DNA from: Streptomyces sulfonofaciens
GTDB taxonomy: Bacteria > Actinomycetota > Actinomycetes > Streptomycetales > Streptomycetaceae
Assembly: GCF_014656295.1 (NCBI RefSeq)
Contig: NZ_BNCD01000013.1
Location: 186,001-250,000 of the forward strand
Direction of reading: 5' to 3'
DNA: 64,000 bases
Part shown: positions 41,862-50,102 of the stretch, one piece after another
Layout: every line of letters begins with the position of its first letter
Numbering within the stretch: the stretch's first letter is position 1
Program-made: the position numbers and the translations under genes
The notes under the pieces: model-generated
The model's database searches: none
The model's input: only the letters and a program-made list of their open reading frames with translations
Told to the model about the DNA's origin: nothing

Positions 41862-43160
41862 GTGAGCGACAAACGCGATGACGCAGTAGTACTGCGGTAC
41901 GGCGATGGCGAGTACACCTACTCGGTTGTCGACAGCACCGTCGGCGACAAGGGTTTCGACATCGGGAAGCTGCGGGCCCATACCGGCCTGGTGACCCTGG
42001 ACAGCGGCTACGGCAACACCGCCGCCTACAAGTCCGCGATCACCTACCTCGACGGTGAGCAGGGCATCCTGCGCTACCGCGGATATCCGATCGAGCAACT
42101 GGCCGAGCGCTCCACGTTCCTCGAAGTGGCGTACTTGCTGATCAACGGCGAGCTGCCCACGGTGGACGAGCTCTCCACCTTCCGCAATGAGATCACGAAG
42201 CACACGCTGCTGCACGAGGACGTCAAGCGGTTCTACGACGGCTTCCCCCGTGACGCGCACCCGATGGCGATGCTGTCCTCGGTGGTCAGCGCCCTGTCGA
42301 CGTTCTACCAGGACAGCCACAACCCGTTCGACGAGAAGCAGCGGTACCTGTCGACCATCCGGCTGCTCGCCAAGCTTCCTACGATCGCCGCGTACGCGTA
42401 CAAGAAGTCGGTGGGCCACCCCGTCGTCTACCCGCGCAACGACCTCGGCTACGTCGAGAACTTCCTGCGGATGACGTTCTCGGTGCCGGCCGCCGAGTAC
42501 GCGCTTGACCCGGTGGTGGTCTCCGCGCTGGACAAGCTGCTGATCCTGCACGCGGACCACGAGCAGAACTGCTCGACGTCCACGGTCCGGCTGGTCGGCT
42601 CCTCGCAGGCGAACATGTTCGCGTCGATCTCCGCGGGCATCTCGGCGCTGTGGGGCCCGCTGCACGGTGGCGCCAACCAGTCGGTGCTGGAGATGCTGGA
42701 GGGCATCCAGTCCTCCGGCGGCGACGTCGACTCCTTCATCCGCAAGGTGAAGAACAAGGAAGACGGCGTGAAGCTCATGGGCTTCGGGCACCGCGTCTAC
42801 AAGAACTTCGACCCCCGGGCGAAGATCATCAAGGCGGCGGCGCACGACGTCCTCTCGGCGCTCGGCAAGTCCGACGAGCTGCTGGACATCGCGCTGAAGC
42901 TGGAGGAGCACGCCCTCGCCGACGACTACTTCGTGGAGCGCAAGCTCTACCCGAACGTCGACTTCTACACCGGCCTGATCTACCGCGCGATGGGCTTCCC
43001 GACCGAGATGTTCACGGTGCTCTTCGCGCTCGGCCGGCTGCCCGGCTGGATCGCCCAGTGGCACGAGATGATCAAGGAGCCCGGTTCCAGGATCGGCCGT
43101 CCGCGCCAGATCTACACGGGTGTGGTGGAGCGGGACTTCGTTCCGGTCGAGGAGCGCTGA
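41862..43160 (+). CDS. citA: Citrate synthase
   Basis: This 432-residue enzyme condenses acetyl-CoA and oxaloacetate to citrate at the entry of the TCA cycle. It is the large hexameric type with the N-terminal YGDGEYTYSVVDSTVGDKGFDI region. Active-site segments are LHADHEQNCSTSTVRLVGS (first catalytic His), GPLHGGANQSVLEML and GFGHRVYKNFDPRAKI (second His and the catalytic Asp). The C-terminus has FALGRLPGWIAQWHEM and RPRQIYTG. GTG 41862 follows GAGGGAAG; a GTG at 41850 is in frame but has the worse spacing. Confidence 0.97.
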   Translation: MSDKRDDAVVLRYGDGEYTYSVVDSTVGDKGFDIGKLRAHTGLVTLDSGYGNTAAYKSAITYLDGEQGILRYRGYPIEQLAERSTFLEVAYLLINGELPTVDELSTFRNEITKHTLLHEDVKRFYDGFPRDAHPMAMLSSVVSALSTFYQDSHNPFDEKQRYLSTIRLLAKLPTIAAYAYKKSVGHPVVYPRNDLGYVENFLRMTFSVPAAEYALDPVVVSALDKLLILHADHEQNCSTSTVRLVGSSQANMFASISAGISALWGPLHGGANQSVLEMLEGIQSSGGDVDSFIRKVKNKEDGVKLMGFGHRVYKNFDPRAKIIKAAAHDVLSALGKSDELLDIALKLEEHALADDYFVERKLYPNVDFYTGLIYRAMGFPTEMFTVLFALGRLPGWIAQWHEMIKEPGSRIGRPRQIYTGVVERDFVPVEER

Positions 43161-43567
43161 GCGCCCCTTCGGGGCGCGGGTAGCCGACTGCTTGCGGTGT
43201 GCCCGCCCCCTTGGCGGTCGGCGGTGGCCCCTGCTTTCGGTGATCCTTCACCGGTCCGGGTCCGTCACCCGTCCGTCGTCCGTCACCGGTCGGTGGTCGG
43301 TCACCCGTGGGTGGTTGTCCGCCGGTCCGTGATCGGTTGCCTCTTCGCGGTCCGTCACCTGTCCGTGGTCCGTCACCGGTCGGTGGCCGGATGGCGCCGG
43401 GGGTTCGCTTCGGGGCTGCGGGCTGCGGGGGCGTCGTGGTTGCTCGCGCAGTTCCTCGCAGCCCTTTCCGGGGCTGCGCCTCCCTTTCAGGGGCTGTGCC
43501 CCCTTCAGGCGCTTGCGCTCCTCGTGAGGGGGGTGTGTGGGCGCGGTTCGCGAGGTGTGGGTGAAGC
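43161..43567. other. Repeat-rich intergenic region after citA
   Basis: From 43245 to about 43395 short GTCCGTCACCGGTC-type units repeat irregularly in direct order. From 43460 to 43540 the sequence is a run of GGGGCTGCGCC / CAGGGGCTGTGCCCC modules, a kind of element often seen between Streptomyces genes. I see no coding sequence. Confidence 0.6.
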
Positions 43568-43620
43568 GGAAAGCGCCCCGCCTACGGTCCCCCCACGGGC
43601 CGTAGGTCGGGGCGCTTTCC
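43568..43620. terminator. Strong terminator hairpin after citA
   Basis: GGAAAGCGCCCCG-CCTACGG (43568-43587) pairs with CCGTAGG-CGGGGCGCTTTCC (43600-43620) with one bulged T and a 12-base loop, followed by TTTG. It has 20 base pairs and lies between the convergent citA and copper ATPase genes. Confidence 0.85.
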
Positions 43621-43751
43621 TTTGTCCCGGTGCGGATTCCCCCCACGGGATCCGGCCGGGCGTCGGTGGGCCGCGCCAGCGGTGGCGTGATCTGCCGGGA
43701 CGCGCACGCTCGGGAGGGCCGCTCAAGCTCCCCGGTGTACGTGCCCCGGCC

Positions 43752-43871
43752 TCACAACCTCGGAGATGTCCCCCAAGACATCTCCGTCAACACCGGAGAC
43801 GCCCCCCAAGACGTCTCCAGCATCGTCTTCTTAGACTCGCGAGCCCCTTCTATGGTTACGCTGAAATCCAT
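43752..43871 (-). CDS. Candidate 39-residue small ORF with duplicated SWG(A/T)SP segment
   Basis: The minus-strand frame begins MDFSVTIEGARESKKT and continues with MLETSWGASP, VLT, EMSWGTSP and RL before TGA. The two SWGxSP blocks come from a duplicated 24-base unit that also forms the hairpins at 43761-43818. AGGAG lies 11 bases before the ATG. A promoter candidate is upstream. Only about 71% of third positions are G/C and five serines use TCT, which is atypical for this genome, so the frame may be incidental to an RNA. No modifying enzyme or exporter gene is adjacent. I do not recognise the peptide. Confidence 0.35.
   Translation of the reverse strand: MDFSVTIEGARESKKTMLETSWGASPVLTEMSWGTSPRL
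43761..43818 (-). ncRNA. Two tandem matching hairpins with identical loops
   Basis: On the minus strand GGAGACGTC-TTGGGG-GGCGTCTCC is followed by GGAGATGTC-TTGGGG-GACATCTCC. Both stems have nine base pairs and the same TTGGGG loop. Where the copies differ, one stem pair is C-G in one and U-A in the other, and another is U-G against U-A, so pairing is kept on the minus-strand RNA; on the plus strand one pair is broken. The element is transcribed, if at all, in the direction of the copper ATPase gene, about 210 bases after its stop. It could be a structured 3' end or an independent small RNA. Confidence 0.5.
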
Positions 43872-43937
43872 GTGATCTGCGTCTCCTGCACAACTCCATC
43901 GTCGCCGCAAGAGCCCTCGCATGCCGATCCGGCCCTA

Positions 43938-43967
43938 AGAGTAGAGATATTGCACCGGTTCTGTGAA
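43938..43967 (-). promoter_or_regulatory. Candidate promoter for the small ORF/hairpin element
   Basis: On the minus strand TTCACA (43962-43967) and TACTCT (43938-43943) are spaced by 18 bp in a locally AT-rich stretch (43820-44020). Transcription would start near 43931, about 60 bases before the small ORF. Confidence 0.35.
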
Positions 43968-44025
43968 GAGGTGTGAAGGCTTTGAGGGTCGGTTCTGAGA
44001 CAACATACGCGTAGCGCTGTAGGCG

Positions 44026-46542
44026 TTACGTGAAGGTGCGCAGCCGCAGGCTGTTGCTGACCACGAAGACGGACGAGAAGGCCATGGCCGCTCCCGCGAT
44101 CATAGGGTTCAGGAGGCCGGCCGCGGCCAGCGGCAGGGCGGCGACGTTGTAGCCGAAGGCCCAGAAGAGGTTGCCCCGGATCGTGGCGAGGGTGCGCCGG
44201 GAGAGCCGGATGGCGTCCGCGGCCACCCGCAGATCGCCGCGGACCAGGGTCAGGTCGCCCGCCTCGATCGCCGCGTCGGTGCCGGTGCCCATCGCGAGGC
44301 CCAGGTCGGCGGTGGCGAGCGCGGCCGCGTCGTTGACCCCGTCACCGACCATCGCGACGGTACGGCCCGCCGCCTTCAGCCGGCGCACGACGGCCACCTT
44401 CTCCTCCGGCAGCACCTCGGCGATCACCTCGTCGATGCCGACCGCGCGCGCCACCGACTCGGCGGCGGCCGTGTGGTCCCCGGTCAGCAGCACGGGCGTC
44501 AGGCCGAGGGCGCGCAGTTCGCGCACCGCCTCGGCACTGGTCTCCTTGACGGTGTCGGAGACCGTCAGCACGCCCCGCGCGGTGCCGTCCCAGGCGACCA
44601 CGACCGCGGTGTGCCCCTCCGCCTCGGCGGCGGCCCGGGCCGCGGTGAGCGACGGGGGCAGGGGGATTCCCGCGGCGGTCAGCAGCCGCTCGCGGCCCGC
44701 CAGCACCTCGTGGCCCTCGACCGTGCCGCGCACGCCGAGTCCCGGGACGTTCTCGAACCGCTCCGGCGCCGGCAGCGCCCCCGCACGCTCGGCGGCCCCG
44801 GCCGCGATCGCACGGGCCACGGGATGCTCGGACGCGTGCTCCAAGGCGCCCGCGAGCCGCAGCAGCTCCTTCTCGTCGACCGGCTCGACCGGCTCGACCG
44901 GCTCGACCGGCTCGGTGGGCGCCACCGCCGCCGGGGACGCCACGGCCGCCACGGGTGCCACGCGTTCGTCCGGCACCGGGGGCGGGTTCCCGGCGGTTGC
45001 GGGGGTCCGGTCGGTCCCGGGGGCCCCGGAGCCGGCGTCCCCCGTACCTGCCGGGTACACCCCGCGCAGCGTCATGCGCCCGGTGGTGACCGTGCCGGTC
45101 TTGTCCAGGACGACCGTGTCGACGCGGCGGGTGGACTCCAGGACCTCGGGCCCCTTGATGAGGATGCCGAGCTGGGCGCCGCGGCCCGTGCCGACCAGCA
45201 GGGCGGTGGGGGTGGCGAGGCCCAGGGCGCAGGGGCAGGCGATGATCAGGACCGCCACCGCGGCGGTGAAAGCGGCGGCCGCCCCGCCTCCCGCCATCAG
45301 CCAGGCGAGCAGCGTGCCCAGCGCGATCAGCATCACCACCGGCACGAAGACACCGGCGATCCGGTCGGCGAGCCGCTGCACCTCGGCCTTGCCGTTCTGC
45401 GCCTCCTCGACGAGCCGCGCCATCCTGGCCAGTTGGGTGTCCGCGCCGACCCGGGTGGCCTCGACGACCAGGCGGCCGCCGGCGTTGACGGTGGCACCGG
45501 TGACGGCGTCGCCGGCGGTCACGTCGACGGGGGCCGACTCGCCGGTGAGCATCGAGGCGTCGACGGCCGAGCTGCCCTCGACCACGGTGCCGTCGGTGGC
45601 GATCTTCTCGCCGGGGCGCACGACGAAGCGCTCGCCGACGGCCAGCGTGCTCGCCGATATGCGTACCTCGGTCAGCGCCCCGTCCGGCCCGCGGCGCAGT
45701 ACGCAGACGTCCTTGGCGCCCAGTTCGAGCAGGGCGTGCAGGGCGGCGCCCGCGCGGCGTTTGGCGCGGGCCTCCAGATAGCGGCCCAGCAGCAGGAAGG
45801 TGACGACGCCCGCCGCGACCTCCAGGTAGAGGGAGCTCGAACCGTCGGCGCGGGTGGCCAGCAGGTCGAAGCCGTGCCGCATACCCGGCATCCCGGCGTC
45901 CCCGAGGAACAGCGCCCACAGCGACCAGCCGAAGGCGGCGAGGGTGCCGACGGACACCAGGGTGTCCATGGTGGCCGCGCCGTGCCGGGCGCCGGTGAAC
46001 GCGGCGCGGTGGAAGGGGAAGCCGCCCCAGACGACGACGGGCGCGGCGAGCGTGAGTGAGAGCCACTGCCAGTTCTCGAACTGGAGGGCGGGCACCATCG
46101 ACAGGAGGACGACGGGCAGGGCGAGCACCGCGGAGCCGAGCAGGCGCCCGCGGAGCGCGGCGGCCTCGGGGTCGGCGGGTGCGGGCCGCGGTCCGCTCGG
46201 GTCCTGACCCGGCGCGGGCTCCCCGGGGGCCGGGGCGGGCGCGGGCGGCGGGGGCTCCTCGGCGGTGTAGCCCGTCCTGACGACGGTGGCGATGAGGTCG
46301 GCGACCGTCGTCCCCTCGGGGTGGGTGATCCTCGCCTTCTCCGTCGCGAGGTTCACCGTGGCGGTGACGCCGGGCATGCGGTTGAGCTTCTTCTCGACGC
46401 GGGACGCGCAGGAGGCGCAGGTCATTCCGCCGATGCTGAGTTCGGTCCGTGCGGTGGCCGCGGGCTGGGCGGGCCCGCCGCCCGGCACCTCGGCGCGGGG
46501 TGCGCCGGGTGCCCGCGGTGCCTGGGACGCGCTGCTGGTCAT
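44026..46542 (-). CDS. copA: Copper-translocating P-type ATPase
   Basis: The 838-residue P1B-type pump exports copper (Cu+) from the cytoplasm. An N-terminal heavy-metal domain has GMTCASC (39-45); the membrane part has the ion-site motif ACPCALGLATP; the soluble part has LTGESAPVD, the phosphorylation motif LDKTGTVTTG, ASEHPVARAIA (the HP motif) and MVGDGVNDAAAL. CPC and the nearby chaperone support copper. An insert of about 60 residues after the phosphorylation site, including a V-E-P repeat from 9-bp units, lengthens the nucleotide domain. It lies 85 bp after the chaperone gene and is probably cotranscribed with it from a CsoR-controlled promoter. Confidence 0.96.
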   Translation of the reverse strand: MTSSASQAPRAPGAPRAEVPGGGPAQPAATARTELSIGGMTCASCASRVEKKLNRMPGVTATVNLATEKARITHPEGTTVADLIATVVRTGYTAEEPPPPAPAPAPGEPAPGQDPSGPRPAPADPEAAALRGRLLGSAVLALPVVLLSMVPALQFENWQWLSLTLAAPVVVWGGFPFHRAAFTGARHGAATMDTLVSVGTLAAFGWSLWALFLGDAGMPGMRHGFDLLATRADGSSSLYLEVAAGVVTFLLLGRYLEARAKRRAGAALHALLELGAKDVCVLRRGPDGALTEVRISASTLAVGERFVVRPGEKIATDGTVVEGSSAVDASMLTGESAPVDVTAGDAVTGATVNAGGRLVVEATRVGADTQLARMARLVEEAQNGKAEVQRLADRIAGVFVPVVMLIALGTLLAWLMAGGGAAAAFTAAVAVLIIACPCALGLATPTALLVGTGRGAQLGILIKGPEVLESTRRVDTVVLDKTGTVTTGRMTLRGVYPAGTGDAGSGAPGTDRTPATAGNPPPVPDERVAPVAAVASPAAVAPTEPVEPVEPVEPVDEKELLRLAGALEHASEHPVARAIAAGAAERAGALPAPERFENVPGLGVRGTVEGHEVLAGRERLLTAAGIPLPPSLTAARAAAEAEGHTAVVVAWDGTARGVLTVSDTVKETSAEAVRELRALGLTPVLLTGDHTAAAESVARAVGIDEVIAEVLPEEKVAVVRRLKAAGRTVAMVGDGVNDAAALATADLGLAMGTGTDAAIEAGDLTLVRGDLRVAADAIRLSRRTLATIRGNLFWAFGYNVAALPLAAAGLLNPMIAGAAMAFSSVFVVSNSLRLRTFT
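44876..44919 (-). repeat. In-frame 9-bp repeat in copA
   Basis: GGCTCGACC (plus strand) repeats about five times, encoding a V-E-P run between the phosphorylation site and the HP motif of the ATPase. Confidence 0.8.
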
Positions 46543-46627
46543 GTCGGCTCCAAAACGGGAGTGTGCTCCGGTCGGGACGGCCGTGCCCGCGGGCCGGAAG
46601 GTGCGCGGCCCTGCCGGGCGGTTCGGG

Positions 46628-46888
46628 TCAGGCCCTGCCCACCAGCTCGTAGCCGGCCTCGTCCACGGCGGCGCGCACCTCCGCGTCGTCGAGCGGGGCC
46701 GCGGAGACCACGGTCACGCGGCCGGTGGCGGCCTCGGCCCGCACGGAGCTGACCCCGGCCAGCTCGCCGACCTCCTGCGCGACCGCGCCCTCGCAGTGGC
46801 CGCAGGTCATGCCGGTCACCTGGTAGACCGCGGTGATCAGGCCCTCGGCGGACGGTGTCTGCTGGGGGGTTTCGCTCTGGGTGGCCAT
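46628..46888 (-). CDS. copZ: Copper chaperone (heavy-metal-associated domain)
   Basis: This 86-residue protein is a single ferredoxin-like HMA domain with TGMTCGHCEGAV (Cys29, Cys32), followed by VGELAGVSSVRAEAATGRVTV and DEAGYELV. It delivers Cu+ to the downstream ATPase. The 19-residue N-terminal lead (MATQSETPQQTPSAEG) is longer than in most copies. ATG 46888 has AAGGAG eight bases upstream, which decides it over the longer frame beginning at 47008. Confidence 0.93.
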   Translation of the reverse strand: MATQSETPQQTPSAEGLITAVYQVTGMTCGHCEGAVAQEVGELAGVSSVRAEAATGRVTVVSAAPLDDAEVRAAVDEAGYELVGRA

Positions 46889-47011
46889 CTCGTTCTCCTT
46901 GGGGGGTGCGGTACGCGTACGGGTGGGGGCGGGCGCCGGTGCGGGCATCCGGGTGCCGCGCAGCAGGTGGCGCACGGCGCACCGGCGGCCCCGTCCGACT
47001 CTCCTCACACT

Positions 47012-47027
47012 ATACCCCTAGGGGGTA
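47012..47027. promoter_or_regulatory. CsoR-type copper operator
   Basis: ATACCCCTAGGGGGTA is a near-perfect palindrome of the CsoR pattern (TACCC, central TA, GGGTA) 124 bp upstream of the chaperone start. In the absence of copper the CsoR repressor would block copZ-copA. No csoR gene is in the window. Confidence 0.75.
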
Positions 47028-47230
47028 AGTAATCGGGTGGGTGCGACGAGAGACTTCCGCGGCGCCGAGTCCGGGGCCCGACGCCGGGCGCCAAGCCCCG
47101 CGGCCGGGTCCGGGAGGACGGCAGCCGGGTCCGGGAGGCCCGCAACCGAGCCGCCGGAGCGCGGTCGGGTCCGGGTACCCAGCCGGTCGCGGCCGGGCCC
47201 GGGTGCCTGGCCGGTCGCGGCCGGGTCCGT

Positions 47231-47390
47231 GTCAGCCCTTCGCCGCCTTCCCCGGGTACCCGCGGTCTGCGTCTGCCCTTCGCCGTCCTCCCCGGGTACC
47301 CGCGGTCCGCGTCAGCGCTCCGCCGCATACCCCGGGTACCCGCGGTCCGCGTCAGCGCTTCGCCGTCCCGCCCGGATACCCGCGGTGCTC
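47231..47390. repeat. Four 40-bp tandem repeats running into a GNAT gene
   Basis: Four contiguous 40-bp units start at 47231, 47271, 47311 and 47351 with GTCAGCSCTTCGCCG and end with GGGTACCCGCGGTCYGC. The last unit contains the stop and final 12 codons of the minus-strand GNAT gene. Upstream (47037-47230) is further GC-rich repeat of the GCCGGTCGCGGCCGGG type. Confidence 0.9.
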
Positions 47391-48026
47391 CCGCCACTCC
47401 CGGGCCAGTACGGACATCACCATCTCGTCGAACGCCTCACCGCCCCGCAGCGACGCCTCGCGCCTGACGCCCTCCACGACGAAGCCGGCCTTCTCGTAGG
47501 CGCGCCGCGCCCGGTGGTTGAAGGAGTACACGCCCAGCTCGACGCGGTTCAGGCCGAGCCGTTCGAAGGCGTGCGCCAGCATCAGGCGGACCGTCTCGGT
47601 GCCGAGGCCCCGGTCGCGGCCGCGCGGGCCGAGCAGGATGCGGAAGAGACAGCTACGGTCGCCCTCGCGCCAGTCGTACAGCACGCTCTCGCCGACGAGT
47701 TCGCCGCTCGCCCGGTCCGTCACGGCGAGGTCGAGCCGGTCGTGCGGTTCGCCGCGGGAGCCGTACCAGGCCAGCAGCCGCTCCCTGGTGAGGGCGCCGC
47801 GCGGGGCGAAGGTGTACCGCAGCACCTCCGGGTCGTCGATGATCGCCGCCATCGTGTCGGTGTCCTCGGCGGTGAACGGCCGCAGGACGACCTTCCGGCC
47901 GGTGAGCACCGGCTTCACGGCGAAGCCGGTGCGGCCCTGCCGGGGGGTGCCCGGGACCGGTGACGACCCGGGCGCGGGCGCGGGCACGGGTGGTGGCTGG
48001 GGCGGGAGGTGCGAGGGTGACGTCAT
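47352..48026 (-). CDS. GNAT family acetyltransferase (RimJ/RimL-like)
   Basis: The 224-residue enzyme resembles RimJ/RimL acetyltransferases of protein N-termini or small amines. It has VLTGRKVVLRPFTAEDTDTM, VGESVLYDWREGDRSCLFRI, the acetyl-CoA loop GPRGRDRGLGTETVRLML and LGLNRVELGVYSFNHRARRAYEKAGF. The first 35 residues are a Pro-rich lead. The C-terminal HRGYPGGTAKR is encoded by the last unit of the 40-bp repeat and is probably a repeat-derived tail. The ATG at 48026 has no strong ribosome site, so the start is uncertain. Confidence 0.88.
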   Translation of the reverse strand: MTSPSHLPPQPPPVPAPAPGSSPVPGTPRQGRTGFAVKPVLTGRKVVLRPFTAEDTDTMAAIIDDPEVLRYTFAPRGALTRERLLAWYGSRGEPHDRLDLAVTDRASGELVGESVLYDWREGDRSCLFRILLGPRGRDRGLGTETVRLMLAHAFERLGLNRVELGVYSFNHRARRAYEKAGFVVEGVRREASLRGGEAFDEMVMSVLAREWREHRGYPGGTAKR

Positions 48027-48316
48027 CTGCGGATTCTGCGCGGGGCGCCACCGCGGCGGCAACGCGGCGGCACCGGCCCGGACCGCCGGGACCGCGGCCG
48101 TCTCGCGCGGGCCGTGCCGGACTCGGCGGGCGGTGCCACCGGGGGCCGCTGTCGGCGGGACGGCGAGCGCGTCGCCGACCGGCCTGTGCGGCCCCTCGGA
48201 GCACGTTCCCCAGTGCGCCTGCCCCGGGCCGCCGCCGTGCCGCGGACGCAGGAGGACGCGAGCGCCCGCCCGGCCTGCGTCCGCGCTCGGCGGACGGCCT
48301 CGGCTCACGCCCCCGA

Positions 48317-48382
48317 GTGTTCCCGGTCCACGCCCCGGGTGTTCCCGGTCCACGCCCCGGGTGTCTCGGCCCACGCCGCGGG
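48317..48382. repeat. Three 22-bp tandem repeats near the HTH gene 3' end
   Basis: GTGTTCCCGGTCCACGCCCC starts at 48317 and 48339, with a diverged third copy at 48361. The remainder of 48027-48404 is GC-rich without a recognisable gene. Confidence 0.8.
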
Positions 48383-48404
48383 CCCGGCCCGTTCCCCGGG
48401 CGGC

Positions 48405-48605
48405 TCAGCCCTCGCGCCGGCCGCGGTTGCCCGGTCGCGAGGCCACCCAGGCGCGGACGGTGTCCGCGTACCAGTACGGTCTGCCGGCCTCCACGTGGTC
48501 GGGCGGCGGCAGCAGTCCGTGCTTGCGGTACGAGCGCACCGTGTCGGGCCGGACCTTGATGTGTGCGGCGATGTCGTTGTACGACCAGAGACTGCGGTCG
48601 GTCAT
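48405..48605 (-). CDS. Small helix-turn-helix (MerR/excisionase-like) protein
   Basis: This 66-residue protein is a single winged helix: SLWSYNDIAAHIKVRPDTVRSYRKHGLLPPPDHVEAGRPYWYADTVRAW in overlapping parts shows IAAHIKVRPDTVRSYRK as the recognition unit and GRPYWYAD as the wing. It resembles AlpA/excisionase-type and short MerR-like proteins that bind DNA; no phage gene is near. ATG 48605 with AGGAG nine bases upstream is used; ATG 48614 is the alternative. Confidence 0.8.
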   Translation of the reverse strand: MTDRSLWSYNDIAAHIKVRPDTVRSYRKHGLLPPPDHVEAGRPYWYADTVRAWVASRPGNRGRREG

Positions 48606-48986
48606 CCGTGGCATCTCCTCCCCGCCACGCCGCGGCCCGGCGGGTGCCGGGGCACCAGCCGGGCGCAGCGCTGACGATCTCTCAGCATGTGTCCGGTGAA
48701 CGACACAGGGTGACATCGGTCAGGGCCTGTCGACCGGGTGTGACGCGCACCCCGCCGATCCGGCACACCTGTGACGGGGAGGTGGTGTTTGTGACACGAC
48801 CGACGAGATCGGCGGCCCGCCGCGCGTCCGGCCCCAGGGCCTTCCGTTCGGATCGGGCCGGATCGGGGAACGGGATCCGGGTGCGTGCAGGCGCAAGGCG
48901 CGGAGCGTCGGTCGACCGACGGCGACGCCGCAGACGCGCGTGCCGGGCCCGCGAGCCCGGCATGATCCAACCCCAGGCCCCAGGCC
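48606..48986. other. Intergenic region
   Basis: I see no gene. A short AT-richer patch (GGTGGTGTTTGTGACACGACC, split around 48781-48800) may hold the promoter of the small HTH gene on the minus strand. Confidence 0.5.
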
Positions 48987-49886
48987 CTAGGCGCCGCAGG
49001 AGCGCAGGAACGCGCGCGTGCGGCGGGCGATGGGCAGCGGGGCGTCCGGCGCGCAGGGGTACATGTCCTGCTCGACGATGGCGAACAGGTCGACGCCGAG
49101 GCCCTGCGCGGCGGCCAGCACCGGTTCCAGGGCGGGTGCGCCGGACGGCGGTTCGCACATCACGCCGCGGGCGACGGCCGGGCCGAAGGGCAGCTCCTGC
49201 GCCCGCACCTCGGCCAGGACCCGCGTGTCGACCTGCTTGAGGTGGAGGTAGCCGATCCGCTCGCCGTAGGTCTCGATGAGCTTGACGCTGTCGCCGCCGC
49301 AGTAGGCGTAGTGCCCGGTGTCCAGGCAGAGCGAGACGAGGTCGGCGTCGGTGGCGTCCAGGAAGCGGGTGACGTTCTCCTCGGTGTCGATGTGGGTGTC
49401 CGCGTGCGGATGGACGACGACCTTGAGGCCGTAGCGCTCGCGCACCTCGCGGGCCAGTCGCTCCGTCTGGCGGGTGAGGTCGCGCCACTGGCCGGCGGTG
49501 AGGGTGCTCTCCTCCAGGACCTCGCCCGTCTTGTCGTCGCGCCAGAAGGCGGGGATGACGACCAGGTGCCGGGCGCCCGTCGTGCGGGCCAGCGCCGCGA
49601 CGCCCGCGACGTGCTCCCAGGTGGCGTCCCAGACACCGGGGCCGCGGTGCAGGCCGGTGAAGACGGTGCCCGCGGAGACCCGCAGCCCGCGGCGCCCGGT
49701 CTCCTCCGCCAGCACCTCGGGATCGGTGGGCAGGTAGCCGTACGGGCCCAGTTCGATCCACTCGTAACCACTCGCGCTGACCTCGTCGAGGAAGCGCTGC
49801 CAGGGGACCTGCCGCGGGTCGTCGGGGAACCAGACGCCCCACGAGTCGGGTGCCGAACCGATCCGGATGCGTGACAGCGTCGTCAT
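48987..49886 (-). CDS. IolE/IolI-like sugar phosphate isomerase/epimerase (myo-inositol catabolism)
   Basis: The 299-residue TIM-barrel protein resembles IolE (inosose dehydratase) and IolI (inosose isomerase). It starts RIRIGSAPDSWGVWFPDDPRQ, and has YEWIELGPYGYLP, VVHPHADTHIDTEENV, LCLDTGHYAYCGGD, IGYLHLKQVD and FAIVEQDMYPC; the Glu, Asp, His and Glu form the metal site. It is divergent from the iolC operon and should feed it with the ring intermediate. The exact activity (dehydratase or isomerase) is not decidable here. ATG 49886 is used; GTG 49895 also fits. Confidence 0.88.
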   Translation of the reverse strand: MTTLSRIRIGSAPDSWGVWFPDDPRQVPWQRFLDEVSASGYEWIELGPYGYLPTDPEVLAEETGRRGLRVSAGTVFTGLHRGPGVWDATWEHVAGVAALARTTGARHLVVIPAFWRDDKTGEVLEESTLTAGQWRDLTRQTERLAREVRERYGLKVVVHPHADTHIDTEENVTRFLDATDADLVSLCLDTGHYAYCGGDSVKLIETYGERIGYLHLKQVDTRVLAEVRAQELPFGPAVARGVMCEPPSGAPALEPVLAAAQGLGVDLFAIVEQDMYPCAPDAPLPIARRTRAFLRSCGA

Positions 49887-49934
49887 GGCCGTCACTTTCC
49901 GGGCGCCGGGGGAGAGGTGTCAAGGTCTCGTCCG

Positions 49935-49980
49935 AATGTCTGGACAAAACATTGACAGGCTCCCGAGCCGGCATTACACC
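49935..49980 (+). promoter_or_regulatory. iol operon promoter with operator-like inverted repeats
   Basis: TTGACA (49952-49957) and TACACC (49975-49980), 17 bp apart, form a good promoter for iolC. Overlapping its upstream edge is AATGTCTGGACAAAACATT, which holds the palindrome TGTCTGGACA and an outer AATGT/ACATT repeat. TGTCTGGACA is one base from the corynebacterial IolR pattern KGWCHTRACA as I recall it, so a GntR-type inositol repressor is a reasonable guess. Confidence 0.55.
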
Positions 49981-50102
49981 TGGTGGCAGCCGAAACGCGG
50001 CACCTCCCCTCCGGCCGTCCCCAGGGGCGCCACGTCCCCCAGAAGGACGCGAACGGCCCGGCGGGGCCCGGGAAGCCGCCCTCCCCAGGAAGGGACGTGC
50101 AG

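Noticed and set aside
43761..43818. Mini-ykkC (guanidine-II) riboswitch
   Set aside because: That RNA also has two small hairpins, but its loops carry ACGR. Here both loops are TTGGGG and no guanidine-related gene follows.
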